Shown: piece by piece, positions 9,411 through 16,186 of the stretch
Layout of the letters: the number at the start of each line of letters is the position of its first letter
How positions within the stretch are numbered: the first letter of the stretch is position 1
From: an uncultured bacterium
GTDB taxonomy: Bacteria > Verrucomicrobiota > Kiritimatiellia > RFP12 > UBA1067
Reading direction: 5' to 3'
Length of the DNA: 34,461 bases
NCBI GenBank assembly: GCA_902799955.1
Contig: CADCCQ010000022.1
Span: 1 to 34,461 of the forward strand
Position numbers and translations under genes: made by a program
The notes under the pieces: generated by a model
What the model was told of the DNA's origin: nothing
The model's database searches: none
What the model saw: the letters and a program-made list of their open reading frames with translations, nothing else

Positions 9411-9683
9411 AGCAGTGAGCGAATGCAATATCAATTGGATTAACCCGCATTGCGCAATTTCATGTAAAGGCAAAGTTATAGGGATAGGTAGAACTCACCG
9501 AACGCAGACGCAGAGCTTCCTGAAGGAGTTCTTCGCCGTGTTCGACATCGATACAAGCAAGAGGGTCCTTTCTGTATATGTTTACTGTATATGCTTGACT
9601 GCGTCGCGGCAGTAGCTTGTGTTGTCATGGGACTCGTCAAAACCAGAAGACTCGCGTATCCGCCCCTTGCGTGGGAGCAATTT
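9411..9683 (+). other. AT-rich stretch without a convincing gene
   Basis: Continues the low-GC composition of the RHS tip and immunity gene. Short frames exist (for example 9370-9615), but it overlaps the end of the preceding gene in another frame and has no Shine-Dalgarno or recognisable content. A duplicated CTGTATATG is seen near 9577-9595. It is probably decayed cargo from an older tip/immunity exchange. Confidence 0.4.
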
Positions 9684-9774
9684 GTCGCTAGTCATTAGTG
9701 CCTAGTCGGCAACATTTTACACTTTACATTTTACACTTTACACTCTTCCCATTCCCCATTCCCCATTCCCTCTA
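9684..9774. repeat. Heptamer short-tandem-repeat array (13 units)
   Basis: Thirteen consecutive 7-base units in perfect phase: four GTCGCTA/GTCATTA/GTGCCTA/GTCGGCA-type units, then ACATTTT and ACACTTT alternating, then TCCCATT and CCCCATT twice, then CCCTCTA. The sequence type changes several times but the 7-base phase does not. Two TTCTCCAC-like 8-mers follow. This resembles the heptanucleotide STRR repeats described in cyanobacteria. It lies between the RHS block and the convergent 9830-12982 gene, and no gene overlaps it. Confidence 0.85.
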
Positions 9775-9829
9775 CATTTTCTCCACTTCTCCACGGCCGA
9801 AATTTTTTAACGGTCTGCTCTTCCCCGTT

Positions 9830-12800
9830 TCACGGGACGAGGGCGAAGCCGTCGGCGATGGTCAAGCCGGAAGACTTCGCCGGGATGATCGTCAGCGTCG
9901 CGCCGGGCTCCAGGTCGAACTCGCCGATCTTCACCCACTGTCCTGTGCTCTGCGCCTGGTCGGCGGTGAAAGCGGTTGTCTTCCCGCCGGAGCATATCTC
10001 TAGCGCGGTCTTCGCACCGGGTTTCGCGTGCCACAGATACGGGACCTTGCCCATGAGCGTGTAGTGCCCGGGCGTCTTCACGGGAAGTTTGTACACAACG
10101 GTCTCGGCCCCGCCTCCGGCCCTGTGGTACCAGTCGCCGACCTGGTCGCCGTTGGCGTTGTGCGCCTTGCGCCAGCCCTTGCCGAATGTCACGCCCTCCG
10201 ATTCGTCGTCGACGATGAGCCAGCCTGCCGTCTTCGCATCCGGCACGCCGGGGAACCCGCCTCCGAGGCGCTCCTGGAGCTTGCGGACGTGTCCGCCCTT
10301 GTAGATCCCGCGCGGCGTCTCACCCAGCTCGCGGCACATCGCCGCCGCCTCGCCGGCCGCGACGCCGAGCTGCGAGAGAGTGTTGATGACGCGCGGCCCG
10401 CCGAGGCCGACGTGCGTGCAGCTAAAGCAGCGCCCGACGACGAAGAGGTTGCCGACGTTGCGCGAGTAGATGCAGCGGTAGGGAATCCAGTAGCGCCCGT
10501 ACGTGTCCCCCTTGCATGTCGTGAGGAAGTCCACGCCTTTCTTGCAGTTGTCGTAGTGGAGGTCGATCGCCCAGGAACCGGTCGCGATGGCGTCCTCGAA
10601 CGGCGTGATGGACGTGACGTCCTTCTGGGAGTAGACCCAGTCGCCCATGATGCGGCGCGATTCGCGCTTGCCGAGGAGGAACGGGCAGAAGTTGAGGACC
10701 TTGTTGGCGTTCTCGGGGCGCTTCTTCGCGAGCGAGAACGCGCCGTAGATCGCGAGGAGCATCCTGTCGCGGATCTCCTCCGCCTCGGTGATCATGTCTC
10801 GGTGGATGCCGTACTCCCAGTTCCATTCGCCGTTGACGGCGACGATGCCCTGCGCGTGCGGCTCGGCCCACGGCGCGGAGAAGGGCACCGCCGCGTTGGC
10901 GTCCGCGCTCGTCCACATGATGGACGCCCCGAGCGTGTCGCCGTCCGGCTTCTCCGGCGCGCGCGACTCGTCGAACTCCGCCCTGGCCTCGCGGCCCATG
11001 CGCCAGTCGGCGCCTGCCCAGTACCCGACCCATCCGTCGCCCGTCGCGTCGCAGAAGAGCGGCGCCTCGAAGCGGACGACGCGGTTCGACTTGAGGTCTA
11101 GCGCCTTGACGGCGGCGATCGTGCCGTCGGGCTTCTTCTCCACGCCGAACGCGCGAGTGGAGAGCCGGACCTCGAGGTTCTTCTCGTCCTGTACGATGCG
11201 CATCCTGCGCAGGTCGCAGAGAGGGATGTTGACGTCGCGGTTCATGAAGTAGCCGCGCAGTTCGCGGATGAGGTCGTGCTTCGCCTCTCCTGCGCAGTAG
11301 ACGCGGATCTCGCCGGAGGCGTTGCCGCCGAGGACGGGGCGATCCTGCACGAGGACGACCCTGAGCCCGCGCCTAGCCGCGGCGACCGCCGCGCACGTCC
11401 CGGGCATCCCGCCGCCTACGACGACGAAGTCGGCCTTGACCGTCTCGGCGACGTCGGCCTCGTCGATCTTGAGGGGGCCCGTCGGCGCACCGGGGGGCGG
11501 CGGCGCGAGCGGGATCTGCACGTTGAACGTCTCTTTCATGTCGAGCGTGGCCGCGGCGGCGAGAAGGGCGATTGGCCTGCCGTCCTCGATGTATAGCTGC
11601 GGACGTTCGAGATATGCGAGGGGCTGCACCTCTCCTGATTCATGGGTTATGGACGTACCGGTTATGAGTGCATGAGGGGCGAGCTTCCATCCGCCCTTGC
11701 CGTCTGCCTCGAACAGCACGAGCGAGCGTCCCTTCTGTTTCACGAAGTAGCCGCCCTGGTCCTTGATGATCGTGTAGACCTTTCCGCCCAGCGTGAACAT
11801 GCAGGGGTCTTCCGCCGGGAAGTGCGAAACGCCGTCCGTGAAGATCGGCTTGAGGTTCTTCACGAACGGGCCTGTGGGCGACTTGGACGTGGCGGAGAGA
11901 TGCACTACCGGGCCGCCGAAGGGGAGCTTCTTCTGCTGCCCCACGGCCTTGTAGACCATTTCGTACGTCCCGTCGGGGCGCCGCGTGATGGCGGGGTTGC
12001 TCACCATCAGGGAGTCGGGGGCGGACTTGTCGGCGCTGACGTCGATGAGCGGCTTGTCGGCGCGCTGCCACGGGCCCGACGGGCTTTTCGCGACGGCGAC
12101 GCCGATGCGCTGGTTGTTGCGGTGCGTCCAGTTGAGCGAGCGCGTGACCTTTCCGTTGCCGGTGTTGCCCATGTAGTAGAGGTAGTACATTCCGTCGAAC
12201 TTGCGGATGCAGGGGTTGTGCGTGCACATGCCGTCCCAGAACTCCGCGCCGCGCTTGGGCAGCGCGACGTCGCGGTGCGTCCACGGGCCGGACGGCGAGG
12301 GCGCTGTGGCGTGGGCGATCTCGGAGTGCGTCGCCCATCCGGAGAAATGCGTCTCCTTTTTCCAACGCGCGTAGAAGAGATGGTAGAGCCCGTCCTCTCC
12401 CTTGGTCATGCTTCCGCCCCAGACGAAGTAGCCGGGCTCGCGCATGACTGCGGTCGCGGGAAGGGGCTGCATCATCGACGCGAGGTCGAGGTCGCCGGGC
12501 GCGGCAGGCTCGGCCTTGGTGTCGGTCGACACGAACGAAATGCCGGCGCAGCGTCCGTCGAAGCCCGTGAGGTCCTCGAGCGCGACCGTGGCCGTACGGC
12601 CGTCGATCTTCACGAGGCCGCCGTCCTCCCATGCCCATTCGCGGGGCCCCGCGCCGAATGTCTTGGCGAGCGGCCTGCCGTCGACCAGCACGCGGAAGCG
12701 CCCGGGCGCGCCGTCGGTCCAGTTCTTCGTGCGCACCCACACGCGGTACTCGCCGGGCGCGGGGAAGGAGACGCGCGCCTTCGCGTCGAGGACGCGCACG

Positions 12801-12982
12801 CCCAGCCCGTGGGCGATCAGGTACGGCGAGCCCATGACGTCCATGAACTGCGCGTCGAGGCTCCATCCGCCGGGTTCGAAGCTCTGCGGATAGACGTCCA
12901 CCCTTGCGGCGGGGGCGGAATTCATGAGAACCAACGCGGCGGCGGCCGCCGCGACCGTTTTCCCGAGTGTGTGAGTTTTCAT
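9830..12982 (-). CDS. Secreted glycosidase-like / FAD-dependent oxidoreductase / golvesin-domain fusion protein
   Basis: About 1050 residues, starting MKTHTLGKTV with a signal peptide (AAAAALVLMNSAPAA). Order: a jelly-roll-like N-terminal domain (about 28-150); a beta-propeller of GH43/GH32 type (about 180-490), with WGGSM, THNPCIR, SNPAITRRPDGTY and FPAEDPCMF blade motifs; a Rossmann FAD domain starting ADFVVVGGGMPG (GxGxxG about 522-527), the FAD-oxidoreductase type often called xanthan-lyase-like; and a C-terminal golvesin-like domain (WLIVDDES...GDWYHRAGG, about 920-1050). It probably acts on polysaccharide outside the cytoplasm; the substrate is unknown. A start at 13033 would put residues before the signal peptide and inside the promoter, so I reject it. 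The start codon has no Shine-Dalgarno and sits 7 bases after the -10, suggesting a leaderless mRNA. Confidence 0.85.
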   Translation of the reverse strand: MKTHTLGKTVAAAAAALVLMNSAPAARVDVYPQSFEPGGWSLDAQFMDVMGSPYLIAHGLGVRVLDAKARVSFPAPGEYRVWVRTKNWTDGAPGRFRVLVDGRPLAKTFGAGPREWAWEDGGLVKIDGRTATVALEDLTGFDGRCAGISFVSTDTKAEPAAPGDLDLASMMQPLPATAVMREPGYFVWGGSMTKGEDGLYHLFYARWKKETHFSGWATHSEIAHATAPSPSGPWTHRDVALPKRGAEFWDGMCTHNPCIRKFDGMYYLYYMGNTGNGKVTRSLNWTHRNNQRIGVAVAKSPSGPWQRADKPLIDVSADKSAPDSLMVSNPAITRRPDGTYEMVYKAVGQQKKLPFGGPVVHLSATSKSPTGPFVKNLKPIFTDGVSHFPAEDPCMFTLGGKVYTIIKDQGGYFVKQKGRSLVLFEADGKGGWKLAPHALITGTSITHESGEVQPLAYLERPQLYIEDGRPIALLAAAATLDMKETFNVQIPLAPPPPGAPTGPLKIDEADVAETVKADFVVVGGGMPGTCAAVAAARRGLRVVLVQDRPVLGGNASGEIRVYCAGEAKHDLIRELRGYFMNRDVNIPLCDLRRMRIVQDEKNLEVRLSTRAFGVEKKPDGTIAAVKALDLKSNRVVRFEAPLFCDATGDGWVGYWAGADWRMGREARAEFDESRAPEKPDGDTLGASIMWTSADANAAVPFSAPWAEPHAQGIVAVNGEWNWEYGIHRDMITEAEEIRDRMLLAIYGAFSLAKKRPENANKVLNFCPFLLGKRESRRIMGDWVYSQKDVTSITPFEDAIATGSWAIDLHYDNCKKGVDFLTTCKGDTYGRYWIPYRCIYSRNVGNLFVVGRCFSCTHVGLGGPRVINTLSQLGVAAGEAAAMCRELGETPRGIYKGGHVRKLQERLGGGFPGVPDAKTAGWLIVDDESEGVTFGKGWRKAHNANGDQVGDWYHRAGGGAETVVYKLPVKTPGHYTLMGKVPYLWHAKPGAKTALEICSGGKTTAFTADQAQSTGQWVKIGEFDLEPGATLTIIPAKSSGLTIADGFALVP

Positions 12983-12989
12983 GGCGAGT

Positions 12990-13019
12990 ATATTACCATA
13001 TTTTAGCGTTAATGTGCAA
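12990..13019 (-). promoter_or_regulatory. Promoter of the glycosidase/oxidoreductase gene
   Basis: On the minus strand: TTGCAC (13014-13019), an 18-base spacer ending TGG, then TAATAT (12990-12995). Only 7 bases separate the -10 from the ATG, so transcription would start at or next to the start codon. The -35 overlaps the 3' end of the upstream HAD gene on the same strand. Confidence 0.7.
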
Positions 13020-13917
13020 CAACAAATGAACATCCGCCGACCGTCTCGGACTGCGAGACTGTGATGAAGTGCTCTGTGTAGCCCTTGACGGTCTTGCCTC
13101 CGTTGATCATGACGGCCGTGCCCGCGGCTCCGCCCGGCAGCGACGGCTGCGTCGCGACGTATCGCAGGAATGCGCCGTCCGTCGAGTAGCTGTTGCCGAA
13201 TGCCGCGACGGCGACGCCGTTTGGCCGCGAAAGTATGATGGACCTGATGTTCTCCACCTTGCCCTCGCCGTATGGCACGGGATGCACGACGTTCGAAGTG
13301 ACGCGGTCGCCGTTCAGCTCGACGCGGATCCCGCGGAAGCGTCCGCGCGGAAGGGCGAGCGACTTCGCGGCGGCGCGCACGAAGAGCTCCGGGCTCGCGG
13401 AGACGATGTAGTTCTCCACGCCGGCGGCCTCGAGGGCGCGCAGCATTTCAAGGGACGACGTGAAGTACCACTTTCTGTAGACTGCCTCGCATTCAGCCTC
13501 GCAGAAGGCGTCGATGGCTACGACGGACTCGCCTGCGTACATCTGCGCGTTGTATGGCCAGGCGAGCCAGCGCCCGATCGCGTTCATTCGCGGGTAGTCC
13601 CTCTCAACGTACTGGCGCCATCCCGCCTCGCCTCTGTACACGGGGCAGAGGCCCGCCTCGGTTGTGCGCTGGACGATTCCCTTGTACCGCACGACGCCGT
13701 TTTCCTCGAGCCCCTCGGTGATGTCGCCCTTGAGGATCGTCCCGTCGAAGTCCCAGAACGCCATCGGCACCGCGTCCGGCGCGGCGGCCTTGATCTTGGC
13801 GACGTTCTGGAGGATGCGTTCGGTTATTTGTTTCGCGTGGTCTTCTCCCGCGCCGCATGTTGCCGCGGCCATGGCCACGGCGGCGGCTACGAGCTTGATG
13901 TTCTTCGCGATTTCCAT
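13009..13917 (-). CDS. Secreted HAD-superfamily phosphatase
   Basis: 302 residues, starting MEIAKNIKLV with an Ala-rich signal peptide ending near TCGAG. HAD motifs are clear: motif I FWDFDGTIL (nucleophile Asp56, Asp58), motif II YIVSAS (Ser173), a following Lys/Arg region, and motif III FGNSYSTDG (Asp247). The layout (large helical cap between motifs I and II) matches the phosphoserine-phosphatase-like HAD type. The signal peptide places it in the periplasm, so it is likely a phosphomonoesterase for phosphate scavenging or a sugar phosphate; the substrate is not predictable. I chose ATG 13917, with AAAGGGA upstream, over the frame-extending codon at 14016, which lies upstream of the main promoter's transcription start. 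Confidence 0.85.
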   Translation of the reverse strand: MEIAKNIKLVAAAVAMAAATCGAGEDHAKQITERILQNVAKIKAAAPDAVPMAFWDFDGTILKGDITEGLEENGVVRYKGIVQRTTEAGLCPVYRGEAGWRQYVERDYPRMNAIGRWLAWPYNAQMYAGESVVAIDAFCEAECEAVYRKWYFTSSLEMLRALEAAGVENYIVSASPELFVRAAAKSLALPRGRFRGIRVELNGDRVTSNVVHPVPYGEGKVENIRSIILSRPNGVAVAAFGNSYSTDGAFLRYVATQPSLPGGAAGTAVMINGGKTVKGYTEHFITVSQSETVGGCSFVVAH

Positions 13918-13983
13918 TATGGTTGTCCCTTTGCCTTTGTGTGCCTTTTGTTTTGTCGTCGATACTGGTTCTGCGCTGTGAAT

Positions 13984-14030
13984 ATTATACCACAACAAAA
14001 GCTTGTTATCTCGCACTTGCGATTATTATG
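13984..14030 (-). promoter_or_regulatory. Tandem promoters of the HAD phosphatase gene
   Basis: Two related elements on the minus strand, 41 bases apart: TTGTTGTGG-TATAAT (-10 at 13984-13989) and TTGCTGTGG-CATAAT (-10 at 14025-14030). Both carry the extended -10 TGG. No good -35 is seen for either. The downstream one gives a leader of about 60 bases that includes the Shine-Dalgarno sequence. Confidence 0.65.
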
Positions 14031-14050
14031 CCACAGCAAAACCGGCCCCC

Positions 14051-14080
14051 TTGACTCAAGGTGGTGTGATTTGATATACT
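14051..14080 (+). promoter_or_regulatory. Strong orphan promoter, divergent from the HAD gene
   Basis: TTGACT (14051-14056), an 18-base spacer ending TGA, then TATACT (14075-14080): close to consensus with an extended -10. It points towards tRNA-Val, which lies on the opposite strand, and no recognisable gene follows. Confidence 0.65.
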
Positions 14081-14209
14081 ATGGCGTAACGAAAGGGAGC
14101 GTACTTTTGAGTTCACAGATGTATGAAGATTCCAGGAATTGGAAGGGTTGCCTTCTTGACCAGGAAACACGAAACCATCAGCAAATGAAGGGGTTTGTGC
14201 GAGGGGGAA
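14081..14209 (+). other. Transcribed leader of unknown product downstream of the orphan promoter
   Basis: GGGAG (14095-14099) lies 7 bases before TTG 14107, which opens a 57-codon frame (MSSQMYEDSRNWKGC...) to TAA 14278-14280, running antisense into tRNA-Val. A small hairpin GAAGG-gttg-CCTTC is visible near 14141-14155. Either a truncated gene start, a small RNA, or nothing. No known RNA family is recognised. Confidence 0.25.
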
Positions 14210-14286
14210 TGGTGGGCTATAGTGGATTCGAACCACTGACCTCTTCCATGTCAAGGAAGCGCTCTAACCAACTGAGCTAATAGCCC
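14210..14286 (-). tRNA. tRNA-Val (GAC)
   Basis: Full cloverleaf on the minus strand: acceptor GGGCTAT pairing with ATAGCCC, D-arm TAGCTCAGTTGGTTAGAGC, anticodon stem CTTCC/GGAAG with loop TTGACAT (anticodon GAC), T-arm with GGTTCGAATCC, and an encoded CCA at 14210-14212. 77 bases. Confidence 0.97.
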
Positions 14287-14298
14287 TCAATGACGCAT

Positions 14299-14328
14299 AG
14301 TATATCACAACGAATGGTTGTCTGTCAA
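14299..14328 (-). promoter_or_regulatory. Promoter of tRNA-Val
   Basis: On the minus strand: perfect TTGACA (14323-14328), 18-base spacer ending TTGTGA, then TATACT (14299-14304), ending 12 bases before the mature tRNA 5' end. Confidence 0.8.
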
Positions 14329-14348
14329 TCACTGACGCAAATTTGCCA

Positions 14349-14377
14349 TTGAACTTTTGCCGCGGAAATGATATACT
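14349..14377 (+). promoter_or_regulatory. Promoter of the tRNA-Gly-Leu-Ser cluster
   Basis: TTGAAC (14349-14354), 17-base spacer, TATACT (14372-14377). It ends 20 bases before tRNA-Gly. The three plus-strand tRNAs have no other evident promoter and are spaced 13 and 29 bases apart, so they are likely one transcript. Confidence 0.75.
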
Positions 14378-14397
14378 TTATGCCGTTCGTATGTCAG

Positions 14398-14471
14398 GCG
14401 GGCGTAGCTCAATGGCAGAGTTCCAGCCTTCCAAGCTGGCCACGAGGGTTCGATTCCCTTCGCCCGCTCCA
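14398..14471 (+). tRNA. tRNA-Gly (TCC)
   Basis: Acceptor GCGGGCG pairs with CGCCCGC; anticodon stem CCAGC/GCTGG with loop CTTCCAA (anticodon TCC); T-loop GGTTCGATTCC; encoded CCA at 14469-14471. 74 bases. Confidence 0.97.
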
Positions 14472-14484
14472 AGACGGTTGAGCC

Positions 14485-14570
14485 GCCAGGGTGGCGTAAT
14501 GGCAGCCGCGGCAGACTCAAAATCTGCTGTACGTGAGTACGTGCGGGTTCGAGTCCCGCTCCTGGCACCA
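14485..14570 (+). tRNA. tRNA-Leu (CAA)
   Basis: Acceptor GCCAGGG opposite CTCCTGGC; anticodon stem GCAGA/TCTGC with loop CTCAAAA (anticodon CAA); a long variable arm TGTACGTGAGTACGT as expected for a class II tRNA; T-loop GGTTCGAGTCC; encoded CCA. 86 bases. Confidence 0.96.
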
Positions 14571-14599
14571 TGCCGGATGTACGGACGAAGGTAGATTGC

Positions 14600-14689
14600 G
14601 GAGGGGTGTCCGAGTGGTCGATGGTGCAACCTTGGAAAGGTTGTGTGGGGGCAACTCCACCGGGGGTTCGAATCCCCCCCCCTCCGCCA
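14600..14689 (+). tRNA. tRNA-Ser (GGA)
   Basis: Acceptor GGAGGGG pairs with CCCCTCC; anticodon stem CAACC/GGTTG with loop TTGGAAA (anticodon GGA); long variable arm GTGGGGGCAACTCCAC; T-loop GGTTCGAATCC; encoded CCA at 14687-14689. 90 bases. Confidence 0.97.
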
Positions 14690-14750
14690 GTTATGCTGGC
14701 TATGGCCGGCGCTCCGCGGTTCGTCATTTTACATGGCGAGATGCGCGCGC

Positions 14751-14900
14751 GACAAGTGATGACGCGCGACGAGCGGCGGGCGACAAGCTTTGACGGGCGA
14801 CACGCGACGCGCGACGGGCGGCAGGCGACACGCTTTGGCATGCGACGGGCGACGGGCGACAAGCTTTGACGCGCGACGCACGACATGCAACGCGCGACCG
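14751..14900. repeat. Heptamer array A, non-coding
   Basis: Built of GACNNGC-type 7-mers (GACGGGC, GACGCGC, GACAAGC, GGCGGGC...), broken by TTT after each GACAAGC or GACACGC. Blocks hold three, six, and four heptamers before each TTT. It begins ~60 bases after tRNA-Ser and runs into the duplicated 132-bp cassette. No credible gene overlaps it. Confidence 0.9.
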
Positions 14901-15018
14901 CGCCGGAAGTCGAAATGTCGCCGCGCATGTCGCATGACGCATGTCGCGTGTCCAAGCCGTGACAACAACGCTTAGTTGTGATATAATACCAAGCACAAAG
15001 AAAGGAACATGTGAGATG
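14887..15018 (+). repeat. 132-bp promoter cassette, copy 1
   Basis: Nearly identical to 16172-16303. It contains the last heptamers, GTCGC-type inverted heptamers (about 14914-14950), a strong promoter, and the leader with AAAGGAAC up to the start codon ATG 15016. Copy 1 has one extra inverted heptamer (ATGACGC), copy 2 one extra 7-base block just after the -10, so both copies are 132 bases long. Few single-base changes separate them. Confidence 0.9.
14959..14987 (+). promoter_or_regulatory. Promoter in cassette copy 1, drives the four-helix-bundle gene
   Basis: GTGACA (14959-14964), 17-base spacer ending TTGTGA, TATAAT (14982-14987): extended -10, near-consensus. The spacer holds an inverted repeat ACAACAACGCTTAGTTGT. 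A leader of ~20 bases with AAAGGAAC follows, so this gene is not leaderless. Confidence 0.85.
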
Positions 15019-15951
15019 ACATGCGACACGCGACATGCGACGGGCTTTGACACGCGACATACGACAGGTGACGACATACGACATACGACGAGTGACGACA
15101 CGCGACATGCGACGAGTGACGACACGCGACATACGACAGGTTTTGACACGCCGCAACATGCGACGAGTAACGGGCTGGGAGCGACAGGCGGTTCTACGCC
15201 GGTCATCGGCAAGTCGGGCGGCTTCAGGAAAACACTTTCGTTTGGGCTTGTCTGCCTTGTCTATTATGCCACCGAGATTTTCTGTCGTCGCAACTTCGGC
15301 TTGAAGAACGACCCGCTTGGCAAGACGTTCGGCCAGATGGTCGGCGCGGCCCGGAGCGCCAAGCAGAACATCGTGGAAGGCTCGTCGCGCGCCGGGACGA
15401 GCCGCGAGACGGAATTACGCCTCTACGATGTCGCGAAAGGCTCGCTTGAAGAACTCGCCGGCGACTATGAGGACTTCCTTTTTTCGCACGGCGAATTGCC
15501 GTGGAGTGAAAACGACCCAAAGTGGATCAAGGCGAAAAACCTGAAGTTTGACGTGTTCGAGGGGCGCGAAGACCTGCGGCACGGCTTTTTCGTGCATCTT
15601 GCGGAAATGCGCAGGCGCTTTGCCCCGGCCATTGAAAACGAAGATCCCGTGATCGCGGCGAATGCGCTGCTTGTCACGATCGACCGGGCATGTTCGCTTT
15701 TGCGGCGGCAGATTGACGCGCTCGGCGAAGAGTTTCGGGAGCAGGGCGGCTTTACAGAGCACCTGACGAAAGTGAGGCTTGAGCATCGCAACGAGATGGC
15801 CGCCGCCGACGTAAATGCGCCGAAGTGCCCAAAGTGTGGCGGCCCCATGCGAAAGCAGATGGCCAAGAGAGGCAAGAACGCTGGCAACTCATTCTGGAGC
15901 TGCGCCGCCTACCCCAATTGCAACGGCACGCGGAAGTGGGAATGGAAATGA
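15016..15951 (+). CDS. Four-helix-bundle protein with C-terminal C4 zinc finger and array-encoded N-terminus
   Basis: 311 residues. Residues about 2-52 are octapeptide repeats (DTRHATGF, DTRHTTGD, DIRHTTSD...) encoded by the heptamer array. A four-helix-bundle domain of the S23/23S-rRNA-intervening-sequence type follows (about 73-250): GQMVGAARSAKQNIVEGSS, ETELRLYDVAKGSLEELAGDY are its hallmark segments. The C-terminus has CPKCGGPMRK...FWSCAAYPNCNG, a topoisomerase-type C4 zinc finger (CX2C, CX5C), so nucleic-acid binding is likely. Start ATG 15016 follows AAAGGAAC; an upstream extension to 14941 would run through the promoter. The gene is flanked on both sides by arrays, and ATGACATGCGAC occurs at both its start and its stop. 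The related Avd protein serves diversity-generating retroelements, but no reverse transcriptase or template repeat is seen here. Function unknown. Confidence 0.85.
   Translation: MTCDTRHATGFDTRHTTGDDIRHTTSDDTRHATSDDTRHTTGFDTPQHATSNGLGATGGSTPVIGKSGGFRKTLSFGLVCLVYYATEIFCRRNFGLKNDPLGKTFGQMVGAARSAKQNIVEGSSRAGTSRETELRLYDVAKGSLEELAGDYEDFLFSHGELPWSENDPKWIKAKNLKFDVFEGREDLRHGFFVHLAEMRRRFAPAIENEDPVIAANALLVTIDRACSLLRRQIDALGEEFREQGGFTEHLTKVRLEHRNEMAAADVNAPKCPKCGGPMRKQMAKRGKNAGNSFWSCAAYPNCNGTRKWEWK
15025..15171 (+). repeat. Heptamer array B, coding, 24-bp units
   Basis: Five 24-base units (starts 15025, 15049, 15073, 15097, 15121), each three GAC-heptamers plus a triplet (TTT or GAC), and a sixth of 27 bases (15145-15171). 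Because 24 is a multiple of 3, each unit adds eight residues without shifting the frame of the four-helix-bundle gene. Confidence 0.92.
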
Positions 15952-16186
15952 CATGCGACGTGCGGCATGCTGCGGGTTGTGACGCGCGACGGGCGGCGAG
16001 CGACAAGCTTTGACATGCGACGGGCGACGGGCGACAAGCTTTGACGCGCGACGGGCGGCGAGCGACAAGCTTTGACGCGCGACGCGCGACGAGCGACACG
16101 CTTTGATGGGCGACGGGCGGCGAGCGACAAGCTTTGACATGCGACGCGCGACAGGCGACACGCTTTGACACGCAACGCGCGACCGC
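15950..16186. repeat. Heptamer array C, non-coding, 31-bp units
   Basis: Starts inside the stop codon of the four-helix-bundle gene. After four degenerate heptamers it has six 31-base units (starts 15981, 16012, 16043, 16074, 16105, 16136), each four heptamers plus TTT. It ends in cassette copy 2. The 31-base unit would break a reading frame, unlike array B. Confidence 0.92.

Noticed and set aside
9370..9615. 81-residue ORF after the immunity candidate
   Set aside because: Overlaps the preceding gene in another frame, no Shine-Dalgarno, no recognisable content.
9790..9829. Rho-independent terminator for the minus-strand glycosidase gene
   Set aside because: The AACGG/CCGTT pair is short and, on the minus strand, is followed by an A-run and only three Ts.
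14692..14720. Terminator after tRNA-Ser
   Set aside because: A GCTGGC-tatg-GCCGGC hairpin exists, but no T-run follows it directly.
14941..15015. Upstream extension of the four-helix-bundle protein (MSRVQAV start)
   Set aside because: It would translate the promoter and leader; ATG 15016 follows AAAGGAAC.
15172..15951. Diversity-generating retroelement (because Avd is a related four-helix bundle)
   Set aside because: No reverse transcriptase, no template/variable repeat pair with adenine-biased changes within the window.
15981..16166. CRISPR array from the regular 31-bp units
   Set aside because: The whole unit repeats, with no unique spacers between units, and no cas genes are near. It is a tandem heptamer array.
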